Part shown: positions 1-8,296 of the stretch, one piece after another
Numbering within the stretch: the stretch's first letter is position 1
How the letters are laid out: every line of letters starts with the position of its first letter
Assembly: GCA_947601845.1 (NCBI GenBank)
Contig: CANQGH010000010.1
Coordinates: forward strand, 1-40,629
Origin: an uncultured Bacilli bacterium
GTDB lineage: Bacteria > Bacillota_I > Bacilli_A > RF39 > UBA660
Length of the DNA: 40,629 bases
Direction: 5' to 3'
The notes under the pieces: generated by a model
Told to the model about the DNA's origin: nothing
What the model saw: the letters and a program-made list of their open reading frames with translations, nothing else
Database searches by the model: none
Translations under genes and position numbers: made by a program

Positions 1-173
1 ATCTCCGTATATAGTTTATTCTATATACCATTATACCCCCCCCCCCATGGGTTTTGGCAAGAAAAAATTAACCTTTTCTTAGATGATTAACATGCCTCCT
101 ATAAAATTAAAAATACCCCCCCTTTGAAATGCAATAATAAATACATAAAAAAATAATTTAATCTTTTTTATTA
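1..173. other. Leading non-coding region with two long C tracts
   Basis: No convincing gene is visible on either strand. The stretch holds an 11-base C run at 36-46 and an 8-base C run at 116-123, both striking in such an A+T-rich context. The sequence begins inside the intergenic space, so an upstream gene may end just outside the window. Confidence 0.6.
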
Positions 174-204
174 CGTATAAATAAAAATTAAAAAACTAAT
201 ACTA
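174..204 (+). promoter_or_regulatory. Candidate sigma-G-type promoter of the germination operon
   Basis: CGTATA at 174-179 and AATACTA at 198-204 are separated by 18 bases. They resemble the forespore sigma-G consensus (TGAATA, 17-18 bases, CATACTA) at 4 of 6 and 6 of 7 positions. Initiation about 7 bases downstream would give a very short leader that begins just before the GGAGG at 213-217. In Bacillus the ger operons are sigma-G-dependent. Assignment here rests only on sequence resemblance in an A+T-rich region. Confidence 0.4.
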
Positions 205-222
205 TTAACAATGGAGGATAAC

Positions 223-1647
223 ATGAAAAATCTTATACAAGATATCAAAGATATGTGTGGTAATAGTGATGATATTGTTGTTCGTGATATTAAGATAAAT
301 AATCAACATATATACCTTTTATTTAATGAAGTATTAGCTAATGGTAGTGATATTAATGATTTTATTTTAAAAGATTTATCCAAATTAATTATCGATAATC
401 ATGATGGTGATTTATATTCCCTAGTATATAACACAGTTAACGGAAATAATGTTAAAGAGTTAAAAGAAGACGAAATTATTGATCATATATTTAAAGGTTT
501 CTGTATCATTTTAATAGATAATAAGTATATTGCTGTGGAAATGAAAGCTGATCTTGACCGTGGTATTAACAGTACGGATAGTGAAGTATCTATTGTTGGA
601 CCAAAAGATAGTTTTAATGAAAACTTTAATACTAATATAGGTCTTATTAGAAGAAGACTACGTACCAATGACCTTTATTTAAACACATTATTTATCGGTA
701 AATCTAGTCGTACTAAAGTAGGTATTTGTTATATGCATAGCATTGTAAGTAGTGATTTAGTGGATGAAGTTATGTCACGATTACAAAAAATAAATACCGA
801 TGGTATTATTGATTCAGGATATATTAGAGAAAGAATTATTAAGAATGATACTTCTTTTCCAGTTGTCAATATAACCGAAAGACCTGATGTTGTATCACAA
901 GCTCTATTAGAAGGAAAAGTAGCTATTATTGTTGATAATTCACCTTATGCTTTAATTATTCCTACTTTCTTTGTTGATTTCTTACATACACCTGATGATT
1001 ATTATCAAAAACCAATCAATACTACCTTTATAAGGATTATCCGCCTTTTAGCTTTCATTATAGCTATTTTTCTTCCCGCTTATTATGTAAGTATTACCAC
1101 TCACAATACTTCTTCCATTCCCATCACCCTATTAACCAACTTTACATCGCAGCGGTTAACGGTACCATTCCCTGCTTTTATTGAAGCCTTAATTATGATT
1201 ATTAGCTTTGAAATATTAAGGGAAAGTGATACACGAATACCTTCTAAAATGGGAACTTCCGTATCAATCTTAGGTGGCTTAGTTATAGGAGATGCTGCTG
1301 TTAATGCTGGAATTATCTCTCCTATTATGATAATTGTTATTGCTATAAGTGCCATAAGTGGCTTAATCTTTACTAGCAATGCCTTATCATCAACTATTAG
1401 GTATTATCGTATTTTTTTATTGATAATTGCTACTTTCTTTGGCTTATATGGAGTTTTTATAGGTATGATGTTTTTAATTATTAATCTATGTAGTATCACT
1501 TCTTTTGGCTTTCCTTATATGGCTCCCTTTTCCCCTTTCATTAAACAAGAAATGGCTGATGCTCTAATAAGAGTTAAAAAGAAAAAAATAGATAAAAGGA
1601 ATCCCCTATTAGCTGAAAAAAATATGGTAAGAGGTAAGCAATCATGA
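223..1647 (+). CDS. GerA-family spore germination receptor subunit (GerAA type)
   Basis: This is the A subunit of a nutrient germinant receptor in the spore inner membrane, which senses small molecules and triggers germination together with B and C subunits. The protein is about 474 residues, the usual family length. It has a hydrophilic N-terminal half with the family segment around FIGKSSRTKVGICYMHSI, then a hydrophobic block of about five membrane helices, and a basic tail. I chose ATG at 223 because GGAGG lies at 213-217; the in-frame ATG at 211 would place the ribosome site inside the gene. It overlaps the next gene by ATGA. The operon order is A, C, B rather than the A, B, C of the B. 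subtilis gerA operon. Confidence 0.93.
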   Translation: MKNLIQDIKDMCGNSDDIVVRDIKINNQHIYLLFNEVLANGSDINDFILKDLSKLIIDNHDGDLYSLVYNTVNGNNVKELKEDEIIDHIFKGFCIILIDNKYIAVEMKADLDRGINSTDSEVSIVGPKDSFNENFNTNIGLIRRRLRTNDLYLNTLFIGKSSRTKVGICYMHSIVSSDLVDEVMSRLQKINTDGIIDSGYIRERIIKNDTSFPVVNITERPDVVSQALLEGKVAIIVDNSPYALIIPTFFVDFLHTPDDYYQKPINTTFIRIIRLLAFIIAIFLPAYYVSITTHNTSSIPITLLTNFTSQRLTVPFPAFIEALIMIISFEILRESDTRIPSKMGTSVSILGGLVIGDAAVNAGIISPIMIIVIAISAISGLIFTSNALSSTIRYYRIFLLIIATFFGLYGVFIGMMFLIINLCSITSFGFPYMAPFSPFIKQEMADALIRVKKKKIDKRNPLLAEKNMVRGKQS

Positions 1648-2648
1648 AATATATAAAAATATTAATTATTGTTTTCTTAGGAATTACTTTAACGGGATGT
1701 GTTAGTTATATGGAACTAAATGAATTAGGTATTATTGATATGATTTTAATTGATAAAGTTGATAATCAATATGTAGTAACGATTAATATGTTAACCCCTA
1801 CTAAAGATGATTTAGAAAATAAAAAGACTTATACAGCAAGCAATAATTCTATTGATGAATGTCTAAATGACCTATATTTATATACTAATAAAAAGATATC
1901 TTTTACCCACTTAGAATTAATGGCTTTTACTCCCAACCTTCACAATAAAGAATATAATGATATAATTAATCTATTTTTAAATAGAGTTGATTCTAGAAAT
2001 ACCTTTAGTACTGTCATCATTGACAACGATAATGACTCATATTCCAGTAAACTATTTGAATACAAATCAAGCGATATTAATAATCTTATCAATATTAACC
2101 ATGAAGAATATGGTATGGTTGCTATTAAACAATTCGACAGTATCATTAAAGATATTTTAGAAATGAAAATTAGTTATATTCCTAAAATAAGTATTGAAGA
2201 TGAACTATATATTAAAGGTTATCAAAGTATTTATAGTGATTATCAAGACTTATCTTTTGAGGAAAGCCTAGGATATAATTTTATAACTAATCAAATTAGT
2301 CAATCTAAATTAAATATTAATAATATTGGTTTAAAAATAGATACTTCTAATACTATTATTAGGGTTAACAAAAATGAAATAACTTTTAATATCAATATTT
2401 CTTATCAAATAACCAATAATAACGATTCACCTTTAGAAGAAATTGATAACTTATGTAAAGATAAAATCAAAGATTACATCTCATCTTTTATAAATAATAG
2501 TCATGATAACTATTTTTTATACTTAATTGAAAAATATCAAAACAATTATTTTAAGGAAAATAATAAAATAAATATCAAGTATAAAATTAATATTGTTACT
2601 AATCGTATTGATAATACTAATATAAAAGGAGGTAGTTATTTTGAATAA
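1644..2648 (+). CDS. GerC-family germination lipoprotein (GerAC type)
   Basis: This is the lipoprotein subunit of the germinant receptor, expected to be anchored on the outer face of the inner spore membrane. The N-terminus is a lipoprotein signal with lipobox LTGC and lipidated Cys19, followed by MELNELGIIDMILIDKV, typical of the start of GerC proteins. At 334 residues it is slightly shorter than many GerC proteins (about 350-400). The C-terminal third fits the family pattern of alternating strands and helices. It starts within the stop of the A subunit (ATGA) and overlaps the B subunit by 8 bases, so the three are translationally coupled. Confidence 0.9.
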   Translation: MKYIKILIIVFLGITLTGCVSYMELNELGIIDMILIDKVDNQYVVTINMLTPTKDDLENKKTYTASNNSIDECLNDLYLYTNKKISFTHLELMAFTPNLHNKEYNDIINLFLNRVDSRNTFSTVIIDNDNDSYSSKLFEYKSSDINNLININHEEYGMVAIKQFDSIIKDILEMKISYIPKISIEDELYIKGYQSIYSDYQDLSFEESLGYNFITNQISQSKLNINNIGLKIDTSNTIIRVNKNEITFNINISYQITNNNDSPLEEIDNLCKDKIKDYISSFINNSHDNYFLYLIEKYQNNYFKENNKINIKYKINIVTNRIDNTNIKGGSYFE

Positions 2649-3720
2649 TGATAGTAAAATCTCACCTCTTGGCCTTTGTTTTTTATCAAGTTTCTTATAT
2701 AGATCATTCTATATCATTGGTCTTTTTAATTTAATAATATCTGTTGCTAAAGGAGATGCTATCTTTAGTATTATTATTGGGGCATTAATAGGCTTTATCT
2801 TTTTATTAAGTTACTTTGTTTTAGATAATGATAATCCTAACGAAAACATTTTTAATAAAATTAAAAATAGTTTTCCTAAAGCCATATCTGATTTATTTAT
2901 CGTTGTTCTTATTATATCTGTTTTAATTATTAGTAGCTATGTTTTATACAATCTATCACTTTTTATTAATTATAATTTATTGAATGATATTAATATTTTA
3001 CCTATTATTATTCTATTATTATTATGTATTACTTATTTAGCTAATAAAGGCATAAATACCATTATTAGGACAAGTGGCATTTTAATTTTTGTATGGATAT
3101 TATTAGTTATTATCTCTTTATTAGCGCTTATTAGCTATAGTAATCCCAGTAATTTATATCCAATCATGACAACTTCACCTATTAAAATATTGGAAAGTGG
3201 TATTGATTATAGCCTATTTACCATTACACCTATTTTCTTATTATTAGTAATTCCAAAAAATAAGATTGAAAATAATGCTAAATATCATAAGTACATGATT
3301 ACTACCTATGTTCTTAATTTTTTATATTTTTTGATTAATTTAATTTTAATTTTATCTATTCTAGGATATAAATTAACTAGTATCCTAAATTATCCAGATA
3401 TTATTGTTTTGCAAAAAGTATCACTATTAAACTTTATTGAGAGAATCGAAGATTTACTTTCATTTAAAGTTATGTTTGATGGTTTTATTTTCATTGCTTT
3501 ATCAATTATTTATATTAAGGATGGAATAGTAACGGTTTTTAAAACCAATCCTAGTAAAAAATTAATTTATTTCATTAGTTTTATTTTAATATTAAGTAGT
3601 CTTTATTTACATATCACTAATATTAATATTCTAGTTCCTATCCTAGTAATTATTTTAGGAATTCATTTTTTCTTATTATTTAAAAGAAAAGTTCTAAATT
3701 TCACTAAGTCTTCACAATAG
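2641..3720 (+). CDS. GerB-family germination permease (GerAB type)
   Basis: This is the integral membrane subunit of the germinant receptor, related to the amino acid-polyamine-organocation transporters and thought to bind the germinant. It has about 359 residues with around ten hydrophobic helices from the N-terminus (SPLGLCFLSSFLYRSFYI) to the C-terminus. The start codon is TTG at 2641, preceded by AAAGGAGG. No ATG gives as good a fit. It is the last gene of the operon and is followed by a strong terminator. Confidence 0.9.
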   Translation: MNNDSKISPLGLCFLSSFLYRSFYIIGLFNLIISVAKGDAIFSIIIGALIGFIFLLSYFVLDNDNPNENIFNKIKNSFPKAISDLFIVVLIISVLIISSYVLYNLSLFINYNLLNDINILPIIILLLLCITYLANKGINTIIRTSGILIFVWILLVIISLLALISYSNPSNLYPIMTTSPIKILESGIDYSLFTITPIFLLLVIPKNKIENNAKYHKYMITTYVLNFLYFLINLILILSILGYKLTSILNYPDIIVLQKVSLLNFIERIEDLLSFKVMFDGFIFIALSIIYIKDGIVTVFKTNPSKKLIYFISFILILSSLYLHITNINILVPILVIILGIHFFLLFKRKVLNFTKSSQ

Positions 3721-3756
3721 AAAGATATACTAGTAACGTATTGAGGAAATCAATAT

Positions 3757-3790
3757 AAAAACTGCTGAATTCTCACCCAGCAGTTTTTTT
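3757..3790. terminator. Bidirectional Rho-independent terminator
   Basis: Stem CTGCTG (3762-3767) and CAGCAG (3778-3783) is extended by A:T pairs with a run of A on the left and a run of T on the right, so it can stop both the germination operon (+) and the surface-protein operon (-). The minus-strand gene stops right at its edge. Confidence 0.85.
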
Positions 3791-6096
3791 TATAAAATAA
3801 TTTTGTAAGGATTAATATCGGTTCCATCACCATCAACATAAGTTGCTGTACCTTTAATGGTAATTACTGGCTTAGCATAATGGCTAGAATTTACTGAAGC
3901 TGTATTGAAAACACCATCTGCTGTTATATACATCATCTTCATAGGAGCCCCACCACTAACTGGACCAAAGTAAGCCGGAGTCATTACCCAATAATCAATA
4001 TCTGAATCCAAATATGTAGAACTATTTTCACCATTGTTATTATTTTTGAATACTACTCCAGCATAATTAGCTTCATCTGCGCTTAATAAAGCAATTGGAT
4101 AATAGAACTCATTACCTAGATTAGTTGAATACTGATCCTCAGTAGAGCACGCTAATGTTGGTGTTTTACCTTCGGAAAGGTTAGTAAAATTCTTATATAA
4201 CAATGTATAATCGATTAATGTGCTTCCGAATGATCTTGTTTTTACACCAAGGTATTTATCAGTTAAACCAAATATACCATAATCCTCTACTGAACGATTA
4301 TTACAATAAATAGCTTTACTATCAATAAGTGCCTTAGCTTTCGCATTATTTTCTATACTAGATGCATAAAATTCATCTACAGAACTCTTAACTGTTGAAT
4401 TAGCACCCTTTTTATGATTACTAAAGCTGTCAATATATGATTGGTCATACTTTTTACCTGCAGAGAAAGTATAGTAATACATAATACCCGTTTTGGCAAG
4501 TCCAGCACCACTATTAAATGTAGGCTCAACATCCACAATATATGCCACAGTTGCACAAGTTGTAAGACCATCTGCTACATATGATGTCGCTATACAAGTA
4601 TAAGGATGTTCACTAACTAATTTCCTTGCTTGTTCAATATTACCTGCTGTAATACCACCTGAACCTATATATGGATTATCTTCTGCACCAAACAATGATC
4701 TAGATATAGTAATAGGATTTTTTAATGTATATTTCCCGTTAGCATATTCCACATCACTAGCATATCTAAAACTATCTACTTCAGTAGCAGCCATATGCGC
4801 TAAACCACTAACATTTTTAATTGTGCTTAAACTTATTTCTGAATTATAAGTATATCCAGCATCTCTTGGCGAATATAAATCATAACGTACATCATTATAT
4901 TTGGTATTAATACTATAACCATTAGAAACAGCATCTCTTCCTGTTTGATTACATCTTCCATAAGAATCTGGTTTACCATTATAAATTAATCGAATACCAC
5001 CATCATCGGTCGTTCTAACAACTTGCCAACATAAATCATTAAATATTACATTGTTATTAACTTTACCACGGTAGTAATAAATTGGATAGTCATCATCCAA
5101 AGTAGAATGAATAGTTAATACCCCTTGTCCATTAGTTTCTGAAGCCGTTTTAGAAAAATCGATGCCAACATCAGTCTTAGCTAATGATGCAATAGTATTA
5201 TAAAGTAAAACTTCGAATTGTAAATCAGTCCAATCAATGGTATAACTAGCAGGTGCAAAAGCAGTACCATCACCATCTATATCAACTGTAATAGTTGTTT
5301 TTTTATTATCGGCAGTACTATTTAAAGCTAATAAAATAACTGTACCAGATTCTTTTGTATCTTTTACTTCAAAATCATTGTATGCAATAGTTTTAGAACC
5401 CCACCAAGTATTAACTTTAATGACAGTCTCTTCGGTAGCATTTGGTACTGTTACAACAACTGGTACATAAAAACCGGTACGAATATTGTCATCATCATAT
5501 ACTGTGTTATCAACTTTGTAATTCATTCTAACTAATCCAGTTAATTTACCACTTGATGACATTTGCAAGTCCTGACTATATAATTTAGGAGCCCCATTAT
5601 ATTTTTCATCAAATTTATATTTAGTTAATGTATCTAAATAAGTCTGACCTTTTACATCAATTGTAACATTAAGATGTGAATCCTCTTCTACAATATCATA
5701 ATCAATATATCTAATATTGAATTGTTCTGGCAATGGTGTTTTTCCTTCTTTATTAGGAACTACTTTCCATCCATTTGGTAAATGAGTAGTATCATCATAA
5801 GTTCTAACTACTCTCTGGATAGCCATTTCACCATAAATTTTATCAGTGTCTATTTCTCCAGTAGTATCAGTAACCTTAATGGTTCTAGCGGCTAACATTA
5901 AATCTTGAGGTGTTAATATATGATTGGAAGTAAAAGCATAGTTACCGATAATATAAACTTCTTCCGCTCCTTCGTTTCTTTCTACTACCTCTTCCCCAAA
6001 TTCAGTAATATTCATTTGCTTAGCATATGTGGGAACAACAGCAATAAAGAAAGCTAATATTGTAAAGATTGGTAAACTAATTATTTTCTTTTTCAT
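3790..6096 (-). CDS. Large secreted surface protein, function unknown
   Basis: The 768-residue protein starts with a signal peptide (MKKKIISLPIFTILAFF, likely cut after TYA near residue 25). The N-terminal 300 residues look like beta-rich extracellular domains. From about residue 335 a module begins with NDLCWQVVRTTDDGGIRLI, and the end has YPIALLSADEANYAGV, a YWVMTP segment and a GDGTDINPYKI close. This pattern recurs in surface proteins of uncultured Bacillota and loosely resembles DUF6273-type domains (from memory, not searched). I see no LPxTG, SLH or transmembrane anchor, so it is either released or held by a partner. It lies 17 bases downstream of the Big2-domain membrane protein and is surely co-transcribed with it. 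An AGAAGGATGG site precedes the ATG. Confidence 0.75.
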   Translation of the reverse strand: MKKKIISLPIFTILAFFIAVVPTYAKQMNITEFGEEVVERNEGAEEVYIIGNYAFTSNHILTPQDLMLAARTIKVTDTTGEIDTDKIYGEMAIQRVVRTYDDTTHLPNGWKVVPNKEGKTPLPEQFNIRYIDYDIVEEDSHLNVTIDVKGQTYLDTLTKYKFDEKYNGAPKLYSQDLQMSSSGKLTGLVRMNYKVDNTVYDDDNIRTGFYVPVVVTVPNATEETVIKVNTWWGSKTIAYNDFEVKDTKESGTVILLALNSTADNKKTTITVDIDGDGTAFAPASYTIDWTDLQFEVLLYNTIASLAKTDVGIDFSKTASETNGQGVLTIHSTLDDDYPIYYYRGKVNNNVIFNDLCWQVVRTTDDGGIRLIYNGKPDSYGRCNQTGRDAVSNGYSINTKYNDVRYDLYSPRDAGYTYNSEISLSTIKNVSGLAHMAATEVDSFRYASDVEYANGKYTLKNPITISRSLFGAEDNPYIGSGGITAGNIEQARKLVSEHPYTCIATSYVADGLTTCATVAYIVDVEPTFNSGAGLAKTGIMYYYTFSAGKKYDQSYIDSFSNHKKGANSTVKSSVDEFYASSIENNAKAKALIDSKAIYCNNRSVEDYGIFGLTDKYLGVKTRSFGSTLIDYTLLYKNFTNLSEGKTPTLACSTEDQYSTNLGNEFYYPIALLSADEANYAGVVFKNNNNGENSSTYLDSDIDYWVMTPAYFGPVSGGAPMKMMYITADGVFNTASVNSSHYAKPVITIKGTATYVDGDGTDINPYKIIL

Positions 6097-6113
6097 ATTT
6101 GGACACCATCCTT

Positions 6114-7661
6114 CTAATTATATTTTACAGTAGCAGTCACTTTAGAACCATCGGTTAAAGTAATTACTGCACTTGTAATACTTCTATCTATTTTACTACT
6201 ATCAACATTCTGTTTATAAGGGCCGGGATTATTACCATATTCTACCCAAGTATAATTTGTAAAGGCAACACCATTTCTAGTTACTGAAACAGTATATTGC
6301 ATAGTTCCTACCGTAGTATTAATTGGAGTAAATGTTATTATAAATGTAGCTGGTTTTTCCTTAACAGTCACTTGATAAGATGCTTGTTTATTACCATCGA
6401 CAGTAGTGACTGTGATGGTAACGGTTCCTGGTGAAACACCTCTAACATTACCATTTTGATCTACCGTAGCAATACTAGCATTATCACTTGACCATCTAAC
6501 TCCTTTATCAGTAGTATTACTTGGGTTTATATTAGCTGTTAATGTAATAGTTTGGCCTTCAACTACACTATTAGCACCAGATATTGTTACCCCTGTTGCA
6601 TGAACAACAGCTTTAACATTTATCGTTTTTTTAGCAGTTATTTTACCATCAGCACTAGTTGCAGTAATAATAACAGAGCCTACACTAACTCCTGTAACAG
6701 TACCACTTTGATCTACTTTAGCAATACCTGCATTGCTACTTGACCATTTAACACTCTTATCAGTAGCATCATTAGGAGTAACTACCGCATTTAATTTAAT
6801 AGTTCTTCCCACGGTTACATCACTAGCACCAGATATAGCAAGTTCAGTAACATCAATAATTTTAATAGTTGAATTAATTAAAACCGCAGCTGATGTTTTT
6901 CCATCTTTACTTCTAATCGTAATAGTTACTTTTCCTGGTTTTAATGCCGTTATATTACCTTTATTATCAACCTTGACAATATTTTCATCACTACTTAACC
7001 ATACCAACTCATCTTCAGTAATAGGTTCTCTAACTGTAACTTTTATTTGTTTGACTTCACCAACAAATATATCTAAATTGGTTGTTTCTAATTGAATATC
7101 TCCGACTTGTTCCCACCTAGCTATCAAAACTATATTTTTATCTATTTTAGTATTAAAATCAAATTCTTCATTGTTATAATACCACCCAATAAAGCGATAT
7201 CCTTCCCTACTAGGATCTTGAGGTCTTTTAATAGTTTTATTAGGGGAAACAGTTATTGTATCTACTAAAGTTCCTCCTTCGCTTTGAAAATTTACTTCAT
7301 ATTTCTTATTAAAAAGTAAAAACAAAATAATTAATAATAAAATAATACATATAATAATTAAAATTATTGATAATAAGTGATTATGTACTTTGCCTCCCTT
7401 GGAATTTCTACCACTAGCAATAGTATCTGTACTAACATTATTCGTATAATCTGATTGGGGAATATTTACAGATAAAGTTTCATCTGATGCTTCCTTCATG
7501 TAATTATTACCATCTAGAGCATCATCTTGATGCGAAGAACGAAATCCCGTTCTAAACTCTTCAATATCATTATTATCGTATAAATAATCATCATCAATTT
7601 CACTATCATTATTATCATATATTAAATGATTTAATGAATCATCATATCGTTTATCATCCAT
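6114..7661 (-). CDS. Membrane-anchored protein with InlB-type repeat and three Big2 domains
   Basis: The 515-residue protein has an acidic, low-complexity cytoplasmic N-terminus (about residues 1-95) and one transmembrane helix (SIILIIICIILLLIILF). It then carries an InlB B-repeat/Flg_new unit (GYRFIGWYYNNEEFDF...IVLIARWE) and three bacterial Ig-like Big2 domains. The second and third Big2 share the marks VKWSS/VRWSS, ATVDQNGNV and TVTITV. A further beta domain ends the protein. There is no cleavable signal, so it should sit as a type II-like membrane protein with its C-terminus outside. Such proteins usually act in adhesion or as scaffolds. It is the first gene of a two-gene operon with a strong promoter; a GGAGG lies 10 bases before the ATG. 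Confidence 0.85.
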   Translation of the reverse strand: MDDKRYDDSLNHLIYDNNDSEIDDDYLYDNNDIEEFRTGFRSSHQDDALDGNNYMKEASDETLSVNIPQSDYTNNVSTDTIASGRNSKGGKVHNHLLSIILIIICIILLLIILFLLFNKKYEVNFQSEGGTLVDTITVSPNKTIKRPQDPSREGYRFIGWYYNNEEFDFNTKIDKNIVLIARWEQVGDIQLETTNLDIFVGEVKQIKVTVREPITEDELVWLSSDENIVKVDNKGNITALKPGKVTITIRSKDGKTSAAVLINSTIKIIDVTELAISGASDVTVGRTIKLNAVVTPNDATDKSVKWSSSNAGIAKVDQSGTVTGVSVGSVIITATSADGKITAKKTINVKAVVHATGVTISGANSVVEGQTITLTANINPSNTTDKGVRWSSDNASIATVDQNGNVRGVSPGTVTITVTTVDGNKQASYQVTVKEKPATFIITFTPINTTVGTMQYTVSVTRNGVAFTNYTWVEYGNNPGPYKQNVDSSKIDRSITSAVITLTDGSKVTATVKYN

Positions 7662-7690
7662 ATACTAACATCCTCCTATAATACATTATA

Positions 7691-7719
7691 ATTATAAGAG
7701 GGAAAAAATATCTAGTCAA
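7691..7719 (-). promoter_or_regulatory. Sigma-A promoter of the surface-protein operon
   Basis: On the minus strand TTGACT (7714-7719) and TATAAT (7691-7696) are separated by exactly 17 bases. This is one of the best vegetative promoters in the window, about 30 bases from the gene start at 7661. Confidence 0.8.
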
Positions 7720-7735
7720 TAACTTATAACCAATT

Positions 7736-7752
7736 TTCGACAAAATTCGACA
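7736..7752. repeat. Direct repeat TTCGACA spaced 10 bp
   Basis: TTCGACA occurs at 7736-7742 and 7746-7752, one helical turn apart. It lies directly upstream of the -35 box of the surface-protein promoter (minus strand: two TGTCGAA units). This fits a binding site for a dimeric activator or response regulator. The protein is unknown. Confidence 0.45.
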
Positions 7753-7787
7753 TTCATTTTTATCACATTTAATTCCTTATCCTTATA

Positions 7788-7812
7788 AAGAAAAAAGTGA
7801 ATTAAAATTCAC
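7788..7812 (-). terminator. Terminator of the bacteriocin operon
   Basis: On the minus strand GTGAAT, loop TTTA, ATTCAC is followed by six T. It lies about 11 bases beyond the stop of the last small peptide gene and closes the operon. Confidence 0.75.
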
Positions 7813-7822
7813 CTTTCACCTT

Positions 7823-7987
7823 TTATTGTACGACAATGTGATATAAATATCTTAAAAAAGTTCCAAAGGAATGACCCATATTAAATAAGAAGACAATTAA
7901 TAAATTGCCAAACATCACTATTGCCGGTAGTAATATTAATAAAATAACACTTTTAATCTTACTAATATCTATTATTTTATGGTGCAT
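7823..7987 (-). CDS. Small membrane peptide, candidate bacteriocin immunity protein
   Basis: The 54-residue reading frame starts inside the end of the second precursor gene (16-base overlap, +1 frame), so translation is probably coupled; its own ribosome site is weak. It has no double-glycine leader. A hydrophobic stretch (SVILLILLPAIVMFGNLLIVF) is followed by MGHSFGTFLRYLY. This last segment resembles LGRSLGTAIRRVV of the neighbouring precursor: G38, S40, G42, T43 and R46 match at identical positions. The terminator follows at once. Position and size fit an immunity protein, and the echo of the GxxxG segment suggests it could engage the peptide's partner or receptor. That function is inference. 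It could also be a third, leaderless active peptide. Confidence 0.65.
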   Translation of the reverse strand: MHHKIIDISKIKSVILLILLPAIVMFGNLLIVFLFNMGHSFGTFLRYLYHIVVQ

Positions 7988-8145
7988 ACACTACCATCGA
8001 CCACTCGCCTAATAGCTGTCCCTAAACTTCTTCCTAATTCTAATAAAGTTTTAATACCTGAAGAAAAGGCATTAATAATAGTACCATTTAAGTCTAGTCC
8101 GCCCATTATGGCTAACAATTCATTTTGGTTGTTGATTATTTGCAT
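7972..8145 (-). CDS. Class IIb-type bacteriocin precursor, second peptide
   Basis: The 57-residue precursor has a 16-residue leader ending in GG (MQIINNQNELLAIMGG). The predicted mature peptide is 41 residues, amphipathic, with a GxxxG motif (GRSLG, residues 38-42), a basic AIRRV segment and one Cys near the end. GxxxG motifs are the hallmark by which two-peptide (class IIb) bacteriocin partners pack together in membranes. AAGGAGG precedes the ATG, 9 bases after the stop of the first precursor. The C39 exporter upstream should cleave after GG and export it. Confidence 0.82.
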   Translation of the reverse strand: MQIINNQNELLAIMGGLDLNGTIINAFSSGIKTLLELGRSLGTAIRRVVDGSVCTIK

Positions 8146-8154
8146 ACGTCCTCC

Positions 8155-8295
8155 TTAATTACATGAGAGTGGCCTAACTATACCATCTATTAAACCAATT
8201 AAGAAAGTAATACCAGCCGCTATGCCAATTACTCCCCAAATAGTTAGTCCGCCTCCGTTAATACTTGCTAATTCTTGTTTATTAATTTCAAGCAT
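8155..8295 (-). CDS. Class IIb-type bacteriocin precursor, first peptide
   Basis: The 46-residue precursor has a leader of the double-glycine type (MLEINKQELASINGG, with the usual ELxxIxGG pattern). The mature peptide of about 31 residues is strongly hydrophobic, contains two GxxxG motifs (GIAAG at 24-28 and GLIDG at 34-38) and ends RPLSCN. The look matches the lactobin A/cerein 7B family of bacteriocins. AAAGGGGG lies just before the ATG, inside the end of the HlyD-like gene, with one base between that stop and this start. It is expected to act with the second peptide on target-cell membranes. Confidence 0.85.
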   Translation of the reverse strand: MLEINKQELASINGGGLTIWGVIGIAAGITFLIGLIDGIVRPLSCN

Positions 8296-8296
8296 A

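Noticed and set aside
6552-7095. Plus-strand reading frames opposite the Big2 protein
   Set aside because: They are antisense shadows of the repetitive Big2 coding sequence, with Ser/Thr- and Asn-rich products and no ribosome sites.
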